Source: Candidatus Sulfotelmatobacter sp. (GTDB taxonomy: Bacteria; Acidobacteriota; Terriglobia; Terriglobales; Acidobacteriaceae). From it: 64,000 nucleotides of DNA. The stretch covers positions 54,039 to 118,038 of the forward strand of contig JAOAPI010000084.1 of assembly GCA_025462865.1 (NCBI GenBank), read 5' to 3'. Below, in pieces: positions 27,789-37,216 of this stretch (its first letter is position 1; every line of letters begins with the position of its first letter). Made by a program: the position numbers and the translations under genes. A model generated the notes under the pieces. That model made no database searches and was not told the DNA's origin. It saw only the letters and a list, made by a program, of their open reading frames with translations.

Positions 27789-29870
27789 TCACTGCGGCGG
27801 CACGAACTTACAGAACTTCTCTTCAAGATTGCACGCACGCCGGTATTCCTCTAGCGCCGCCTTCGGCTGATGCAGTAGCTGATAGTCGTATGCCAGGTTG
27901 AGGTGGGCTTCAGCCAGCTTTGGATCGAGCTTCAGCGCTGCTTGATGACTTCGGATCGACTTTTGCAATTGCTTGGTCTGGCTGTAGCAGATCCCCAAAA
28001 AATTGTGTAACTGCGCATCTTCTAATCCGAGCGCGATAGCTTTCTCGAATCTGGGAGTGGCAGCAGCGTAATTCTTCTGATTGAAAAGCAGCACGCCCAG
28101 TTCGCGCTGTCCTGGTGCGAAATTGGGTTGGATTGTTGTGGCTCTCTGGTATGACGTTTCAGCCGCCGCTGGGTCGTTCTCCGCCTCAAATAACCCAAGC
28201 TCATACCAGGCGCGGTAATTCTCAGGGTTGCTGGTGGTCGCTTTCTTCAACCAGTTTGTTGCCTCATCCACGCGACCGAGTTTCGCCAAAGCCCGCGCGA
28301 GGCCAGTCATCGCGCTGTCAAAATTCGGATTGAGTTCCATACAACGCTGCAACTGTTCGGCGGCGCGGCTCCAATTCTGATTTCGTAGCGCCGCCTCACC
28401 GAGCAGAAAGGGGATCACATACATCTTGGGATCTTTCTGCTGAACTGGGGACAGAATCCCCTCCGCGCGTTCTACATTCCCTGCCTGCAAGGCATCCTCT
28501 GCCCTGAGAATTGAATTGAACTCCTCTAGTCTTTCTTTGGGGTCGGGCAGGCCTGCGGCTAGTGCCTCCGGCGAAATTGGTGAGCGATAGGCGACGTAGC
28601 CCAGGGCGCGCAATTTCTCCAATGCGTCGGGACTCAGGTCGGAGCTGGCCTTGTTCGTCGGAATGAAAGGCCGGTCCTGAAGGCGCGTCTTCAGCTTGTC
28701 TTTTAATACTGCTACTATGGCGGTTTGTTCCGCCGCCAGATTGTTTTTCTCTTGCGGGTCGGCTGTCAGGTCGTACAGTTCTGGCTCGGGAGCGTCAATG
28801 TAGTGATAGCGATTTGTCTCAAGCGCATGCAGCGGACTCCAGCCAAACGAACTGAAAGGATAGAAAGTCTCGCTGTAACTTTCTTCCGGCCTTTGCGCGA
28901 CTGTCCCGAAAAGTCCTTGGGATGCAAACTGCTTATCAATTGCGTCGCGAATGCCTGCAAGGTTAAGCAGCGTCGGAGCCACTGCAACAGTCTCGACTGG
29001 CCGCGAAATTCTGCCGGTCCGAATCCCGCTTCCAGCAGGCGGTTTCACGATCAGCGGGATATGAATGGTGGAGTTATAGACAAAAAAACCGTGCTCATTC
29101 TCTCCGTGTTCAGCAAGCGATTCCCCATGGTCGCTGAGGAACACGATTAAACTCTGGTTGTATAACTGACTCTGTTTCAGCCATGCGATAAAGCGGCCGA
29201 GTTCATGATCCGCGTACGCGATTTCTCCATCATAAAGATGATTCTTGTATTGGCTTCGAAACGGTTCGGGCGGATCGTACGGGCTGTGGGGATCGTAGAG
29301 GTGCAACCAGAAGAAGAAAGGTCGGTGTGGATTCTTGTTCAGCCAGGCCAGCGCGCGAGTCACACTCTCACCCGCGCGACGATCAACCAAGCCAAGATCT
29401 CGGTGGAGGAATTCTTCGGCTGAAAACGCGTCGTCGTAGAAATCAAAGCCGCGAGCTAGTCCCCAACTGCGGTCCAAAACAAATGAGCTGACGACGGCAC
29501 CCGTAGCATACCCCTGCTGCTTAAATGCCTGGGCAACGGATCGAAAACGCGACTCTAGGGGTTGACCAGTAAAATCCTGTACTCCGTTTTGAAAAGGATA
29601 GAGCCCTGTAAGAATCGCGGCGTGCGACGGCCAGGTCAGCGGGACTTGCGAAATTGCCCGCTCAAAAACCACGCCGTCATGCCCCAGGGCATCGAGCGTT
29701 GGAGTCTGAACGTTGTTTGCTCCGTAACATCCGAGGCGATCGGCACGCACGGTGTCGATCGTAATAAGAATCACATTTGGCCTGGGTTTGTGCGGCTTAT
29801 CGTTCGCCGCCGCGTGGACCTTTGCAACAGCGAGGACGATCAGTAGGAAGAGTTGGAGGTGTCGATTCAA
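27789..29870 (-). CDS. Sulfatase-fold (alkaline phosphatase superfamily) protein with C-terminal TPR domain, copy 1
   Basis: The product is about 693 aa from an inferred TTG start, which follows the upstream stop by about 20 bp and gives a signal peptide (LQLFLLIVLAVAKVHA). The track start lies inside the preceding gene. Residues about 28-420 are the sulfatase fold, with metal-binding ITIDTVRADRLG and LSDHGESLAEHGE. The catalytic position, normally Cys/Ser-x-Pro-x-Arg for formylglycine sulfatases, reads VPLTWPSHAAILTG with Thr and His. It therefore lacks the formylglycine site and is more likely a phosphatase, phosphodiesterase or phospho-transferase. About seven TPR units follow. It probably forms an operon with copy 2. 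Confidence 0.85.
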   Translation of the reverse strand: MNRHLQLFLLIVLAVAKVHAAANDKPHKPRPNVILITIDTVRADRLGCYGANNVQTPTLDALGHDGVVFERAISQVPLTWPSHAAILTGLYPFQNGVQDFTGQPLESRFRSVAQAFKQQGYATGAVVSSFVLDRSWGLARGFDFYDDAFSAEEFLHRDLGLVDRRAGESVTRALAWLNKNPHRPFFFWLHLYDPHSPYDPPEPFRSQYKNHLYDGEIAYADHELGRFIAWLKQSQLYNQSLIVFLSDHGESLAEHGENEHGFFVYNSTIHIPLIVKPPAGSGIRTGRISRPVETVAVAPTLLNLAGIRDAIDKQFASQGLFGTVAQRPEESYSETFYPFSSFGWSPLHALETNRYHYIDAPEPELYDLTADPQEKNNLAAEQTAIVAVLKDKLKTRLQDRPFIPTNKASSDLSPDALEKLRALGYVAYRSPISPEALAAGLPDPKERLEEFNSILRAEDALQAGNVERAEGILSPVQQKDPKMYVIPFLLGEAALRNQNWSRAAEQLQRCMELNPNFDSAMTGLARALAKLGRVDEATNWLKKATTSNPENYRAWYELGLFEAENDPAAAETSYQRATTIQPNFAPGQRELGVLLFNQKNYAAATPRFEKAIALGLEDAQLHNFLGICYSQTKQLQKSIRSHQAALKLDPKLAEAHLNLAYDYQLLHQPKAALEEYRRACNLEEKFCKFVPPQ

Positions 29871-29889
29871 TGAGATTTCGTTCGTCTGC

Positions 29890-31848
29890 CTATTGTGGCC
29901 GGCCCTGCTCAGCTTTGCGCATTTCCTCATTCGCCTCCGCGTCCAGATGTTTGGCTGACAGCGCTTTCGCGAGCGCTGCGTGAGTGCCGACATCGTTCGG
30001 ATCAAGGGCCTCGGCTTGGCGCAACTGATCGAGGCTTTCATCCACCTGGCCCGCGTAGAGCAGCAACTCACCCAGCGCGCGGTGTCCTGGAGCATATTCC
30101 GGGGCGATGCGAACCGTTTCCCGGAACGCGGCGGCGGCTTCCGGCGCCATCTGTTTTCTGGCGTAAGCAGCGCCAAGATTGTATGCGGCTGAAAAATTCG
30201 TGCCGTCCAATTCAAGAGCATGCTTCAGCATCTGGATCGCCTGATCGAAATCACCCGTGCGCGCCAAAGCCAAGCCTAACTGAAAAACTGCCAATGCATA
30301 GTCCGGACTGAGTTGCAAAACTCGCTGATACTCTTCGACGGCTTTGGAAAAATCACGCAACCGATAGTAATTTAGCCCGAGAAGGTAGTGTACCGGGACC
30401 GATGTTTCTTCTGTCTTGAGAGCACTCGTCAATTTCTGCACGGAGTTGTCGTACCTCCCATGCTGGCTGTCGGCGATTGCATCCGAAATAAGTTCGTAGA
30501 CCTGGATGCGATCTTTGGGATCCGGTAGAGAACTGGCCGGCTCTTTGGAATCGCCTCCGCCCGAAAAGCCTGCGTACCCCAGAGATTTCAGCCGTTCCAT
30601 CAGTGCCGGATCGAGACCCGTCTTTTCGGCAAGCTCCTGATCCGCGCTGTATTGATGGACAAGCTTATTCAGACGCGCGCGCAATTCTTCGGCTACTGCT
30701 TTTTTCTCCGAATAAAGATTCAGCTTTTCGCCCGGGTCCTTCGATAAGTCGTAGAGTTCGGGCTTCGGGGCTTCGATAAACTGATATCTCTCCGTCTCCA
30801 CCGACCGCAATTCGCTCCAGTTGAAATGCAGGCGCGGCAAGAATGTCTCTGCATAAAGGTTGCGCGCATCTTCAGTCTTCTTTGGTGTCATCAATGCCAG
30901 CAAACTGCGACCTTGCACCTGGGCCGGTACCTCTGACTTCACCGCAGCAAGAATAGTCGGCATTAGATCGGCCAGGCTCACAAGCTCCGGCACGGCCTTC
31001 GCAGTTCGCTCATCCGGTAAATGAATAATCATCGGAACGTGAAGCGTCGCGTTGTAAATAAAAAACCCGTGCGTTTGCTCACCGTGTTCGCCCAAGCCTT
31101 CTCCGTGATCACCGGAAAGCACGATGAGGGTGTTGCGATAAAGGTCCTTAGCCTTCAAGAAAGTGATCAGTCGCCCCACTTGAGCGTCGGCGAATGCGAT
31201 CTCACCATCGTAAAGACGGTCCTTATATTGTTCGCTGAACGGAGCAGGTGGACGATACGGATAATGCGGATCGTAGAGATGCATCCACAGAAAAAACTTG
31301 CTGCGATAATTCCTGCCCAGCCACTCGAGTGCCAGATCGGCCACCACGTTTCCGGGACGTTCCATCTCTTCGAGGTTCGATTCCTGTAGGCGATTGAAAT
31401 CGAAGTGGTCGTAATAAAAATCGAATCCTTGATTTAAGCCGAAGCGCGAATCAAGAACGGCAGAGCCGACTACGGCCCCTGTGGCATATCCTTGCTGCTT
31501 GAGAACCGTGGCAAGTGTGGGCTGGCCGGGACTCAATTTGTTCCCGCTGAAGTCATGCATGCCGCTCAGCGTGGGATACGTTCCAGTAAAGATCACAGTG
31601 TGCGCCGGCAGCGTGACTGGCACAGGGGTGTAGGCTCGCTCAAAACGCACGCTCTCGGATGCCAGGGCATCGATGTGCGGAGTGCGAATCAATTTGTAGC
31701 CGTAACAGCCCAGGTGATCGGCACGCAAGGTATCAATGGTAATGACTACAACGTTAACCGCGGGCGCCGATTTGGCCGCGGCCAGCACTCCGAAGCTTGC
31801 AAAAAGAAAGCGGGCGATCCACAGAAATACTGAACGCCAACGGGGCAT
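29890..31848 (-). CDS. Sulfatase-fold protein with C-terminal TPR domain, copy 2
   Basis: The product (652 aa) starts at an ATG giving an N-terminal hydrophobic signal (FLWIARFLFASFGVLAA). The catalytic domain shows ITIDTLRADHLGCYGY and LSGDHGEGLGEHGEQTHG. As in copy 1, the nucleophile region is PVTLPAHTVIFTG, with Thr instead of Cys/Ser. About four TPR units cover the last 230 residues. It is divergent from copy 3 with only 70 bp between them, which must contain both promoters. Confidence 0.87.
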   Translation of the reverse strand: MPRWRSVFLWIARFLFASFGVLAAAKSAPAVNVVVITIDTLRADHLGCYGYKLIRTPHIDALASESVRFERAYTPVPVTLPAHTVIFTGTYPTLSGMHDFSGNKLSPGQPTLATVLKQQGYATGAVVGSAVLDSRFGLNQGFDFYYDHFDFNRLQESNLEEMERPGNVVADLALEWLGRNYRSKFFLWMHLYDPHYPYRPPAPFSEQYKDRLYDGEIAFADAQVGRLITFLKAKDLYRNTLIVLSGDHGEGLGEHGEQTHGFFIYNATLHVPMIIHLPDERTAKAVPELVSLADLMPTILAAVKSEVPAQVQGRSLLALMTPKKTEDARNLYAETFLPRLHFNWSELRSVETERYQFIEAPKPELYDLSKDPGEKLNLYSEKKAVAEELRARLNKLVHQYSADQELAEKTGLDPALMERLKSLGYAGFSGGGDSKEPASSLPDPKDRIQVYELISDAIADSQHGRYDNSVQKLTSALKTEETSVPVHYLLGLNYYRLRDFSKAVEEYQRVLQLSPDYALAVFQLGLALARTGDFDQAIQMLKHALELDGTNFSAAYNLGAAYARKQMAPEAAAAFRETVRIAPEYAPGHRALGELLLYAGQVDESLDQLRQAEALDPNDVGTHAALAKALSAKHLDAEANEEMRKAEQGRPQ

Positions 31849-31918
31849 AAGAAAGGGAATTATATCCCACGTTGCGGCCTGCTCCGGGCCGACAGCGGGC
31901 ATGAATGTGCTAACCTGA

Positions 31919-33883
31919 GTGACCGTGAAGCTCCTGTCCACGCTGGCAATTTGCTGCCTGGCTTCGCTCAGTATCGCCCAAGATGCATCGCACAGACAAA
32001 GTGTGCGGCCAAATATCTTTCTCGTAACCATTGATACGCTGCGTGCCGACCACGTCCACTGCTACGGCTATGAACGCGTTAAGACTCCTGCCATGGATGC
32101 GCTCGCCAACGACGGATTTCGCTTCTCGCGGGCTTTTACCCCGAGTCCCATCACAAACACTTCGCACACCAGCATCTTGACCGGGTTGCTGCCAGGGAGA
32201 CATGGAGTAACCGATTTTGCTGTGCCCCTGTCGCCTGCTCACCCGACGTGGGCCGAGTTGCTGCACAAGCAGGGTTATCAGACGGGGGCCTTCATCGGCG
32301 CAGTGATTCTCGACAGCAAAACCTTGGCGCCGGGATTGGACCGCGGGTTCGATTTCTACGACAATTTTCCCGAGCATCCGTTGACGAAATCGCGATGGGG
32401 CCGCGTGGAGCGCCGTGGCACGGTGGTTGTTCAGCATGCGGAAACCTGGCTGACCTCGCATCCCCATGGCGCTCATTTTGTATGGGTACACTTATACGAT
32501 CCCCACGACCCTTACGAACCTCCGGCGCCTTATTCGCAGATCTATAAAGATCACCTGTACGACGGCGAAATCGCCTATGCAGACTCAGCGCTCGCGAATT
32601 TTATTGCCTATCTAAAGAAGCATGGTTGGTACGAAAGCTCAGTGATTGTTGTGGTGGGCGATCATGGGGAGGGATTAGGTGAGCACCACGAAGATACGCA
32701 CGGAATATTTCTGTACGATACGACGACGCATGTTCCGCTGATCATTAAACTTCCCGCGGCGGCTTCAGCTGATAAAGCAAGAGTCGTTGAAGCCCAGGTT
32801 CGGACGATCGACATCCTGCCAACGGTGCTCGATATTGTGGGTGCTCCCGCGTTGCAGGAGAAAGACGGCGAATCGCTGAACGTTTACTTTACGGGGTCAG
32901 AACCAGAAGCACGAACCGTTTTCGGTGAGACTGACTATCCCCTTCGCTTCGGTTGGGCCCCGTTGCGTTCGGTGCGGGCGGAAGGCTTTAAGTTTATCGA
33001 AGCGCCCCGTCCCGAACTCTACGAACTCCACAAGGACGCCGGCGAGCTGGATAATAAATACGAGCCGTGGAGCGATCGAGTAAAAGAGTTTCGTGGGATG
33101 CTGGCTGCATTGCGAGCAAAAGAACCGCCGCAGAATTCCAAAAGCGCAGTTGGTCAGGGAACCATAAATGAATTGAAAGCGTTGGGATACTTGGGTCCCG
33201 CCGATGTGGGAAGCGCAACCAATGTTCCGGAGCCATCTCTGCTGCCTGACCCAAAGGACAAGATTGAAGAGCAGAACCTGTTGCACGCGGCCATGATTGC
33301 GTCGGAAGACCATCGTCCCGCCGAGGCCCGGCAAGCTCTGCAGAAAGTTCTGCAACTCAATCCAAAATCGCCAACTGCGCTGCGAGATCTGGGGGAGTTA
33401 GAGCTGAAGGCGGGCGATTATGCGAACGCTGCCCAACATCTCAAGGCAGCGATGGATGCGCGTCCCGACGATGCCAGCGCGGCTTTTCAGGAAGGGCAGG
33501 CCTTGGATAAGCTGCACGATCTAACCGGTGCGCGGGATGCGCTCGAAACCAGCCTAAAGCTGCTGCCGGGGCAATTCGAGGCTCGCTTGCTGCTGGGACA
33601 GGTTTATCTGGCGCTCAAAGAGCCAAAGGCTGCCGAAGATCAATTCGAGGCTGCGCTGCTCTTGCATTCAAGCAGTGGCGAAGCGCAACTCGGTTTAGCA
33701 AGCGCGCAGATCGCAAACGGTAAGTTCGACGAAGCCCTGCGGCAACTAGAGCCGCTGTCCAGAACTCAACCGAACAAAGCTGAGGTGTTCGAACTGTTGT
33801 CGGAGACTTATACGGGCTTGGGCAGAACGGGCGAAGCGAAGCGAGCCGAATCCCGCGCCAAGCTGTTGCATGGCAACAGGTAG
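31919..33883 (+). CDS. Sulfatase-fold protein with C-terminal TPR domain, copy 3
   Basis: The 654-aa exported protein starts at GTG (a second GTG lies two codons later) with signal peptide LLSTLAICCLASLSIAQ. The fold signatures are VTIDTLRADHVHCYGYE and VVGDHGEGLGEHHEDTHG. Its active-site segment SPITNTSHTSILTG retains the Thr but has also lost the Pro conserved in the other two copies. The C-terminal 230 residues contain about six TPR units. It is the divergent partner of copy 2; the three copies share order and architecture and probably arose by duplication. Confidence 0.87.
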   Translation: MTVKLLSTLAICCLASLSIAQDASHRQSVRPNIFLVTIDTLRADHVHCYGYERVKTPAMDALANDGFRFSRAFTPSPITNTSHTSILTGLLPGRHGVTDFAVPLSPAHPTWAELLHKQGYQTGAFIGAVILDSKTLAPGLDRGFDFYDNFPEHPLTKSRWGRVERRGTVVVQHAETWLTSHPHGAHFVWVHLYDPHDPYEPPAPYSQIYKDHLYDGEIAYADSALANFIAYLKKHGWYESSVIVVVGDHGEGLGEHHEDTHGIFLYDTTTHVPLIIKLPAAASADKARVVEAQVRTIDILPTVLDIVGAPALQEKDGESLNVYFTGSEPEARTVFGETDYPLRFGWAPLRSVRAEGFKFIEAPRPELYELHKDAGELDNKYEPWSDRVKEFRGMLAALRAKEPPQNSKSAVGQGTINELKALGYLGPADVGSATNVPEPSLLPDPKDKIEEQNLLHAAMIASEDHRPAEARQALQKVLQLNPKSPTALRDLGELELKAGDYANAAQHLKAAMDARPDDASAAFQEGQALDKLHDLTGARDALETSLKLLPGQFEARLLLGQVYLALKEPKAAEDQFEAALLLHSSSGEAQLGLASAQIANGKFDEALRQLEPLSRTQPNKAEVFELLSETYTGLGRTGEAKRAESRAKLLHGNR

Positions 33884-33909
33884 TTCTTCCTGCTTTTGCT
33901 CATGAGAGA

Positions 33910-35148
33910 TCATCGTTTGGCGGATACGGCCAGCCGCAGGCGACTTGCGACGGCGCTGCCGTTCTTGAATGCAGGAATAAACGTCCATTCCATTGCTGCC
34001 TTTACGAGACTGTCGTCGGAGAATTTCACGTTTCCAGCCGGTTCGGCGGATCGAACTTTGCCGGCGGAATCAATCAGGAGATCCATGAGCAGTTCAGAAT
34101 CGGGCAAACCCTGGCCCGCAGCTAAGGGAGCTGGCCGTCGCATAAGAATGGCTTGAGGCGGCACTATGTCGGACTTGGCCAGCTCAGGCTTGTTGGTGGT
34201 ATCGAAAATCACGGCGCGTTTTTTTCGGCCACTAGAAGGTCCTGAGGATGTCCCTTCCACTTGAGAGTGGATGCCGCGAGCACGTACTCCTAAGATCGCG
34301 GCCCGAATGCGTTCGACATCTGATGCAGGCCACATGTCTTCGAGCGAACGCCAGGCTTCCGGTTCGCGACTGCTGTACAGGTAAGCCCACACAATCTCGA
34401 GTACCTTGATCTTCACGCCTCGCAATTGATGTATCCGCTGCGCCGAAAGGTAAGCAACGGACGCCAATCTCCCGTCGCTGTCCTTGAAATCGCGCAGATC
34501 CTGCGAATCCAGCTCTGCCCTGAGTTTTGCGATCTCCTTTTCAAAATATGGCCGGAATTCGGAACCGACATCCAGCAATCGACCGTGCTCGAAGCGAAGG
34601 ACCAGAGTTGGTGTGAAGTCGAATTCGCCTACAACCATATTCTCGAAGCCATCTACTGCAGCAGCATCGTCGGTCCAAATTTCCACGCGGCCGTCGAGAT
34701 CTTTGTCCGAAGCATTGAAGAAGCCTCCGCCCGTAATGGTGCGTAACAGCCGAGGAGGCTTTTGCAGGGAATAAATCTGATATGCCATGCAGCAGTCGCT
34801 GTCGGAATTCTTTATCTGAAATGCGACTACTAGCGCACCGACGCCCAAGTCGGCGCCGAACAAATCAACGTCGAGCAACGAGGCCTTCTCAGTGATTACT
34901 ATCTCCTGCTTGTCCCAGCTGAGCGTTGCCTCACAGACTCGTGTCGCGAGTCCTCCCTTGTTTCTTTTGGCCGCTCCCAGCCGCAGTTTCACCCCCGTGT
35001 GAAATTCCGCTTCAAAGTTGCCGCTGCCGTTGCTGCAAAGCACATCACGGCTCTGCGCGGGGCAAAGGATTGCCAGCATGCAGAAAGGCAAGCATGGAAG
35101 TATCGCTAACAGGCGAAAGTGTAGTCGACCTGGCGCTCGGTCAGACAC
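33910..35148 (-). CDS. Exported protein with TonB-like C-terminal domain
   Basis: The 412-aa product starts at GTG and has a signal peptide ending near CPAQS. The central 230 residues have no match I recognise; they contain ITGGGFFNASDKDLDGRVEIWTDD, an FG-GAP-like calcium loop. The last 80 residues (ELLMDLLIDSAGKVRSAEPAGN, LVKAAMEWTFIPAFKNG) match the TonB_C pattern. Without a membrane anchor beyond the signal peptide it cannot work as an ordinary TonB. It is 17 bp downstream of the phosphodiesterase-like gene, so the two probably form an operon. Confidence 0.75.
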   Translation of the reverse strand: MSDRAPGRLHFRLLAILPCLPFCMLAILCPAQSRDVLCSNGSGNFEAEFHTGVKLRLGAAKRNKGGLATRVCEATLSWDKQEIVITEKASLLDVDLFGADLGVGALVVAFQIKNSDSDCCMAYQIYSLQKPPRLLRTITGGGFFNASDKDLDGRVEIWTDDAAAVDGFENMVVGEFDFTPTLVLRFEHGRLLDVGSEFRPYFEKEIAKLRAELDSQDLRDFKDSDGRLASVAYLSAQRIHQLRGVKIKVLEIVWAYLYSSREPEAWRSLEDMWPASDVERIRAAILGVRARGIHSQVEGTSSGPSSGRKKRAVIFDTTNKPELAKSDIVPPQAILMRRPAPLAAGQGLPDSELLMDLLIDSAGKVRSAEPAGNVKFSDDSLVKAAMEWTFIPAFKNGSAVASRLRLAVSAKR

Positions 35149-35165
35149 GAGGATTTGTGCCCTGA

Positions 35166-36401
35166 TTATTTTTGGGCGATCGCCTTATCCGAATTCTCGA
35201 AAATCTCGCTCAGCACATGCCCGCGCATTTGCACAGGCTGCTGAATGCCGTAGATGTGCAGGATGGTGGGCGCCAGGTCATACACTGATGCTTCAAACCC
35301 CATCAGACGAAGATCGTGTTTAATGCCCGGGCCCATGGCGAAGAACGATCCGGGTACGTCGTCTCCGTCAGCGAAGTCATGCTTGGCGATGACCGGCGTT
35401 GTTTTTTCGTGGTCCATGTGCGCGTGCGGATCGGTTTCTTCGAATTCGCGCAGCGGTTTGATGCCGTGATCGGAGACGATAAAAACGTAGGTGTTGTCGT
35501 CCGTGTGTTTCAGGATGGCCCCCAGTACTTTGTCAAAGGCGACGTACTGGTCGGGAAAAGCATCCGGACGCACCGAGTTGATCTTAGGGTTATAGCCCGC
35601 GTGATAAGGCGCGATGGGATAGAGCCAGTGCCCGGTTCGGTCTTCACAAGACTGCGCCAGCCATGTGAACTCCGCGGGATGGTGGTCCAGCAGATAGTCG
35701 AACAGATGCGTCTGCTGATCGCGAATTAGTTGGACCTTGCCCAACCAGGCATCGATCGCCTCGGTCTCGTGGCCTCTTAGGTCCGCTGCCGCGGGCATCC
35801 GCTCGCAGTCAATGTAGAAATCGCCAACGTTCTTGAGCAACTCCGCTTTTAGAGGGGCGGGATAAACTGCGTCTCCACCTTCGACCTCAGATAGTTTCGG
35901 AGCGCAAAGCACACCGTCTTCGCAATTCTTGCCGCGGGTCAGCATCCCGCTGATCATGTATCCATTCACTGGCATGACCGGAAATGTGGCTGGGACGTTA
36001 GCCATTCCTACCGTCACTCCGCCCTTTGAAAGCACGGACCAGATGGGCTCTTCCTTCAACATGTTCGTATTGGCGGTAATCCCGCCCACAATAAAGCCGC
36101 TCACGCCATGCTCCTCCGGCTTGGTGCTGGTGAACAGCGTGCTATAAACGCGAGGGCAGTTGGGGGCGGACAGCGTGCGCAGCTTGCCGTATGCGCCCTT
36201 CTTGATTACGCTTGCCAGGTTCGGCATCTTGCCCTGCAACAGCAAAGGCCGGATGATGTCCAACTCCATGCCATTCACACCGACCACAACAACGCGGGGC
36301 TTGGGCTTGGCTGTGCTCTGAGCCTGCCCAAACATAGGCAAAGAAAATAAGGTCATCAGCAGAAACAGATCGATCGACCTTACAACGAAATGTCGCGACA
36401 T
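35166..36401 (-). CDS. Exported alkaline phosphatase family / nucleotide pyrophosphatase-phosphodiesterase-like protein
   Basis: The 411-aa protein has a signal peptide (FLLMTLFSLPMFGQAQ) and a type I phosphodiesterase/NPP fold: VVVVGVNGMELDIIRP near the N-terminus, the nucleophile region PRVYSTLFTSTKPEEHGVSGF, and the metal ligands FIVSDHGIKPL and DPHAHMDH. It should hydrolyse phosphate esters or diesters in the periplasm; the substrate is unknown. It is upstream of the TonB-like exported protein on the minus strand, and just downstream of tRNA-Cys on the same strand. Confidence 0.85.
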   Translation of the reverse strand: MSRHFVVRSIDLFLLMTLFSLPMFGQAQSTAKPKPRVVVVGVNGMELDIIRPLLLQGKMPNLASVIKKGAYGKLRTLSAPNCPRVYSTLFTSTKPEEHGVSGFIVGGITANTNMLKEEPIWSVLSKGGVTVGMANVPATFPVMPVNGYMISGMLTRGKNCEDGVLCAPKLSEVEGGDAVYPAPLKAELLKNVGDFYIDCERMPAAADLRGHETEAIDAWLGKVQLIRDQQTHLFDYLLDHHPAEFTWLAQSCEDRTGHWLYPIAPYHAGYNPKINSVRPDAFPDQYVAFDKVLGAILKHTDDNTYVFIVSDHGIKPLREFEETDPHAHMDHEKTTPVIAKHDFADGDDVPGSFFAMGPGIKHDLRLMGFEASVYDLAPTILHIYGIQQPVQMRGHVLSEIFENSDKAIAQK

Positions 36402-36447
36402 GATTAGGGCTCCCGAATGTTATTGGCGAAGGAACTACACGAAAAGT

Positions 36448-36522
36448 TGGAGGCGCGGGTCGGAATCGAACCGACGCATAAAGGTTTTGCAGACCTCTCC
36501 CTTACCACTTGGGTACCGCGCC
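36448..36522 (-). tRNA. tRNA-Cys (anticodon GCA)
   Basis: The reverse complement folds as a full cloverleaf. The acceptor stem is GGCGCGG/CCGCGCC, the anticodon loop is CTGCAAA with GCA, the T loop is GGTTCGATTCC, and a genomically encoded CCA ends the gene at 36448. Confidence 0.95.
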
Positions 36523-36581
36523 CCTGCCCACTACGTTAGCGTTCCGTGCAGAAAAAGTCTACCTGAACCATCGACTATAAT

Positions 36582-36971
36582 TTACGGGCAATTGAGCTGG
36601 GCGCTGCCGAAAGGCTTCAATTGAGTACCCATATCTGGATTTGCCATCGTTCCACCCCGCCCTGCCAGGACGGTCACACTTCCCGTGAAGCCAGTCACGC
36701 ACTGAGCCAGTCCAGCGTTAACCGTTGCCCCAGGATTTATGTTCCCCGCGCAAACGCCGCTGCTGGAACCAATGCACCAGGTCGTGGTGGCCGTGATATC
36801 GACGCTTGTGGGACTCTTGTTGTAAACGCCCGTGGCCGCGAACTGAGTACTCGAACTCGCGACTGCAGGGCTAACGCTGACGGACTGAAGCGAGCGACCG
36901 TCGCCACAGCCAAGCAGAGTAATCAATAAGGTGAAAACTACCGCCGCCAGAGGAGAAGAAGGTCTCTTCAT
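36582..36971 (-). CDS. Small lipoprotein with Ig-like (Big_2-type) domain
   Basis: The 129-aa product starts at 36971 (GAGG upstream), with a signal peptide ending in the lipobox LLGC. The rest resembles a bacterial Ig-like domain: QSVSVSPAVASSSTQFAATGVY, then ITATTTWC, and a C-terminal QLNC. The track start at 37049 would overlap tRNA-Gly and is rejected. It sits between two tRNA genes on the same strand. Its function is unknown, probably surface adhesion or a structural role. Confidence 0.75.
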   Translation of the reverse strand: MKRPSSPLAAVVFTLLITLLGCGDGRSLQSVSVSPAVASSSTQFAATGVYNKSPTSVDITATTTWCIGSSSGVCAGNINPGATVNAGLAQCVTGFTGSVTVLAGRGGTMANPDMGTQLKPFGSAQLNCP

Positions 36972-37004
36972 AGAACCTCGTTTCGGCAGGGGCTCGGAAA
37001 TGTA

Positions 37005-37079
<75 letters not shown>

Positions 37080-37216
37080 TCAGTCCACTTATTTTACACG
37101 ATCAGCCACGGAGCAGGGGCATAACAGTGGGGTTCAAAACTGGATTCCGGCTCGAGGACGTTAATGTCGCTGACCTACAGGAAGAAGGCGGTGCACAACT
37201 TAAGCCAACGATTCGA

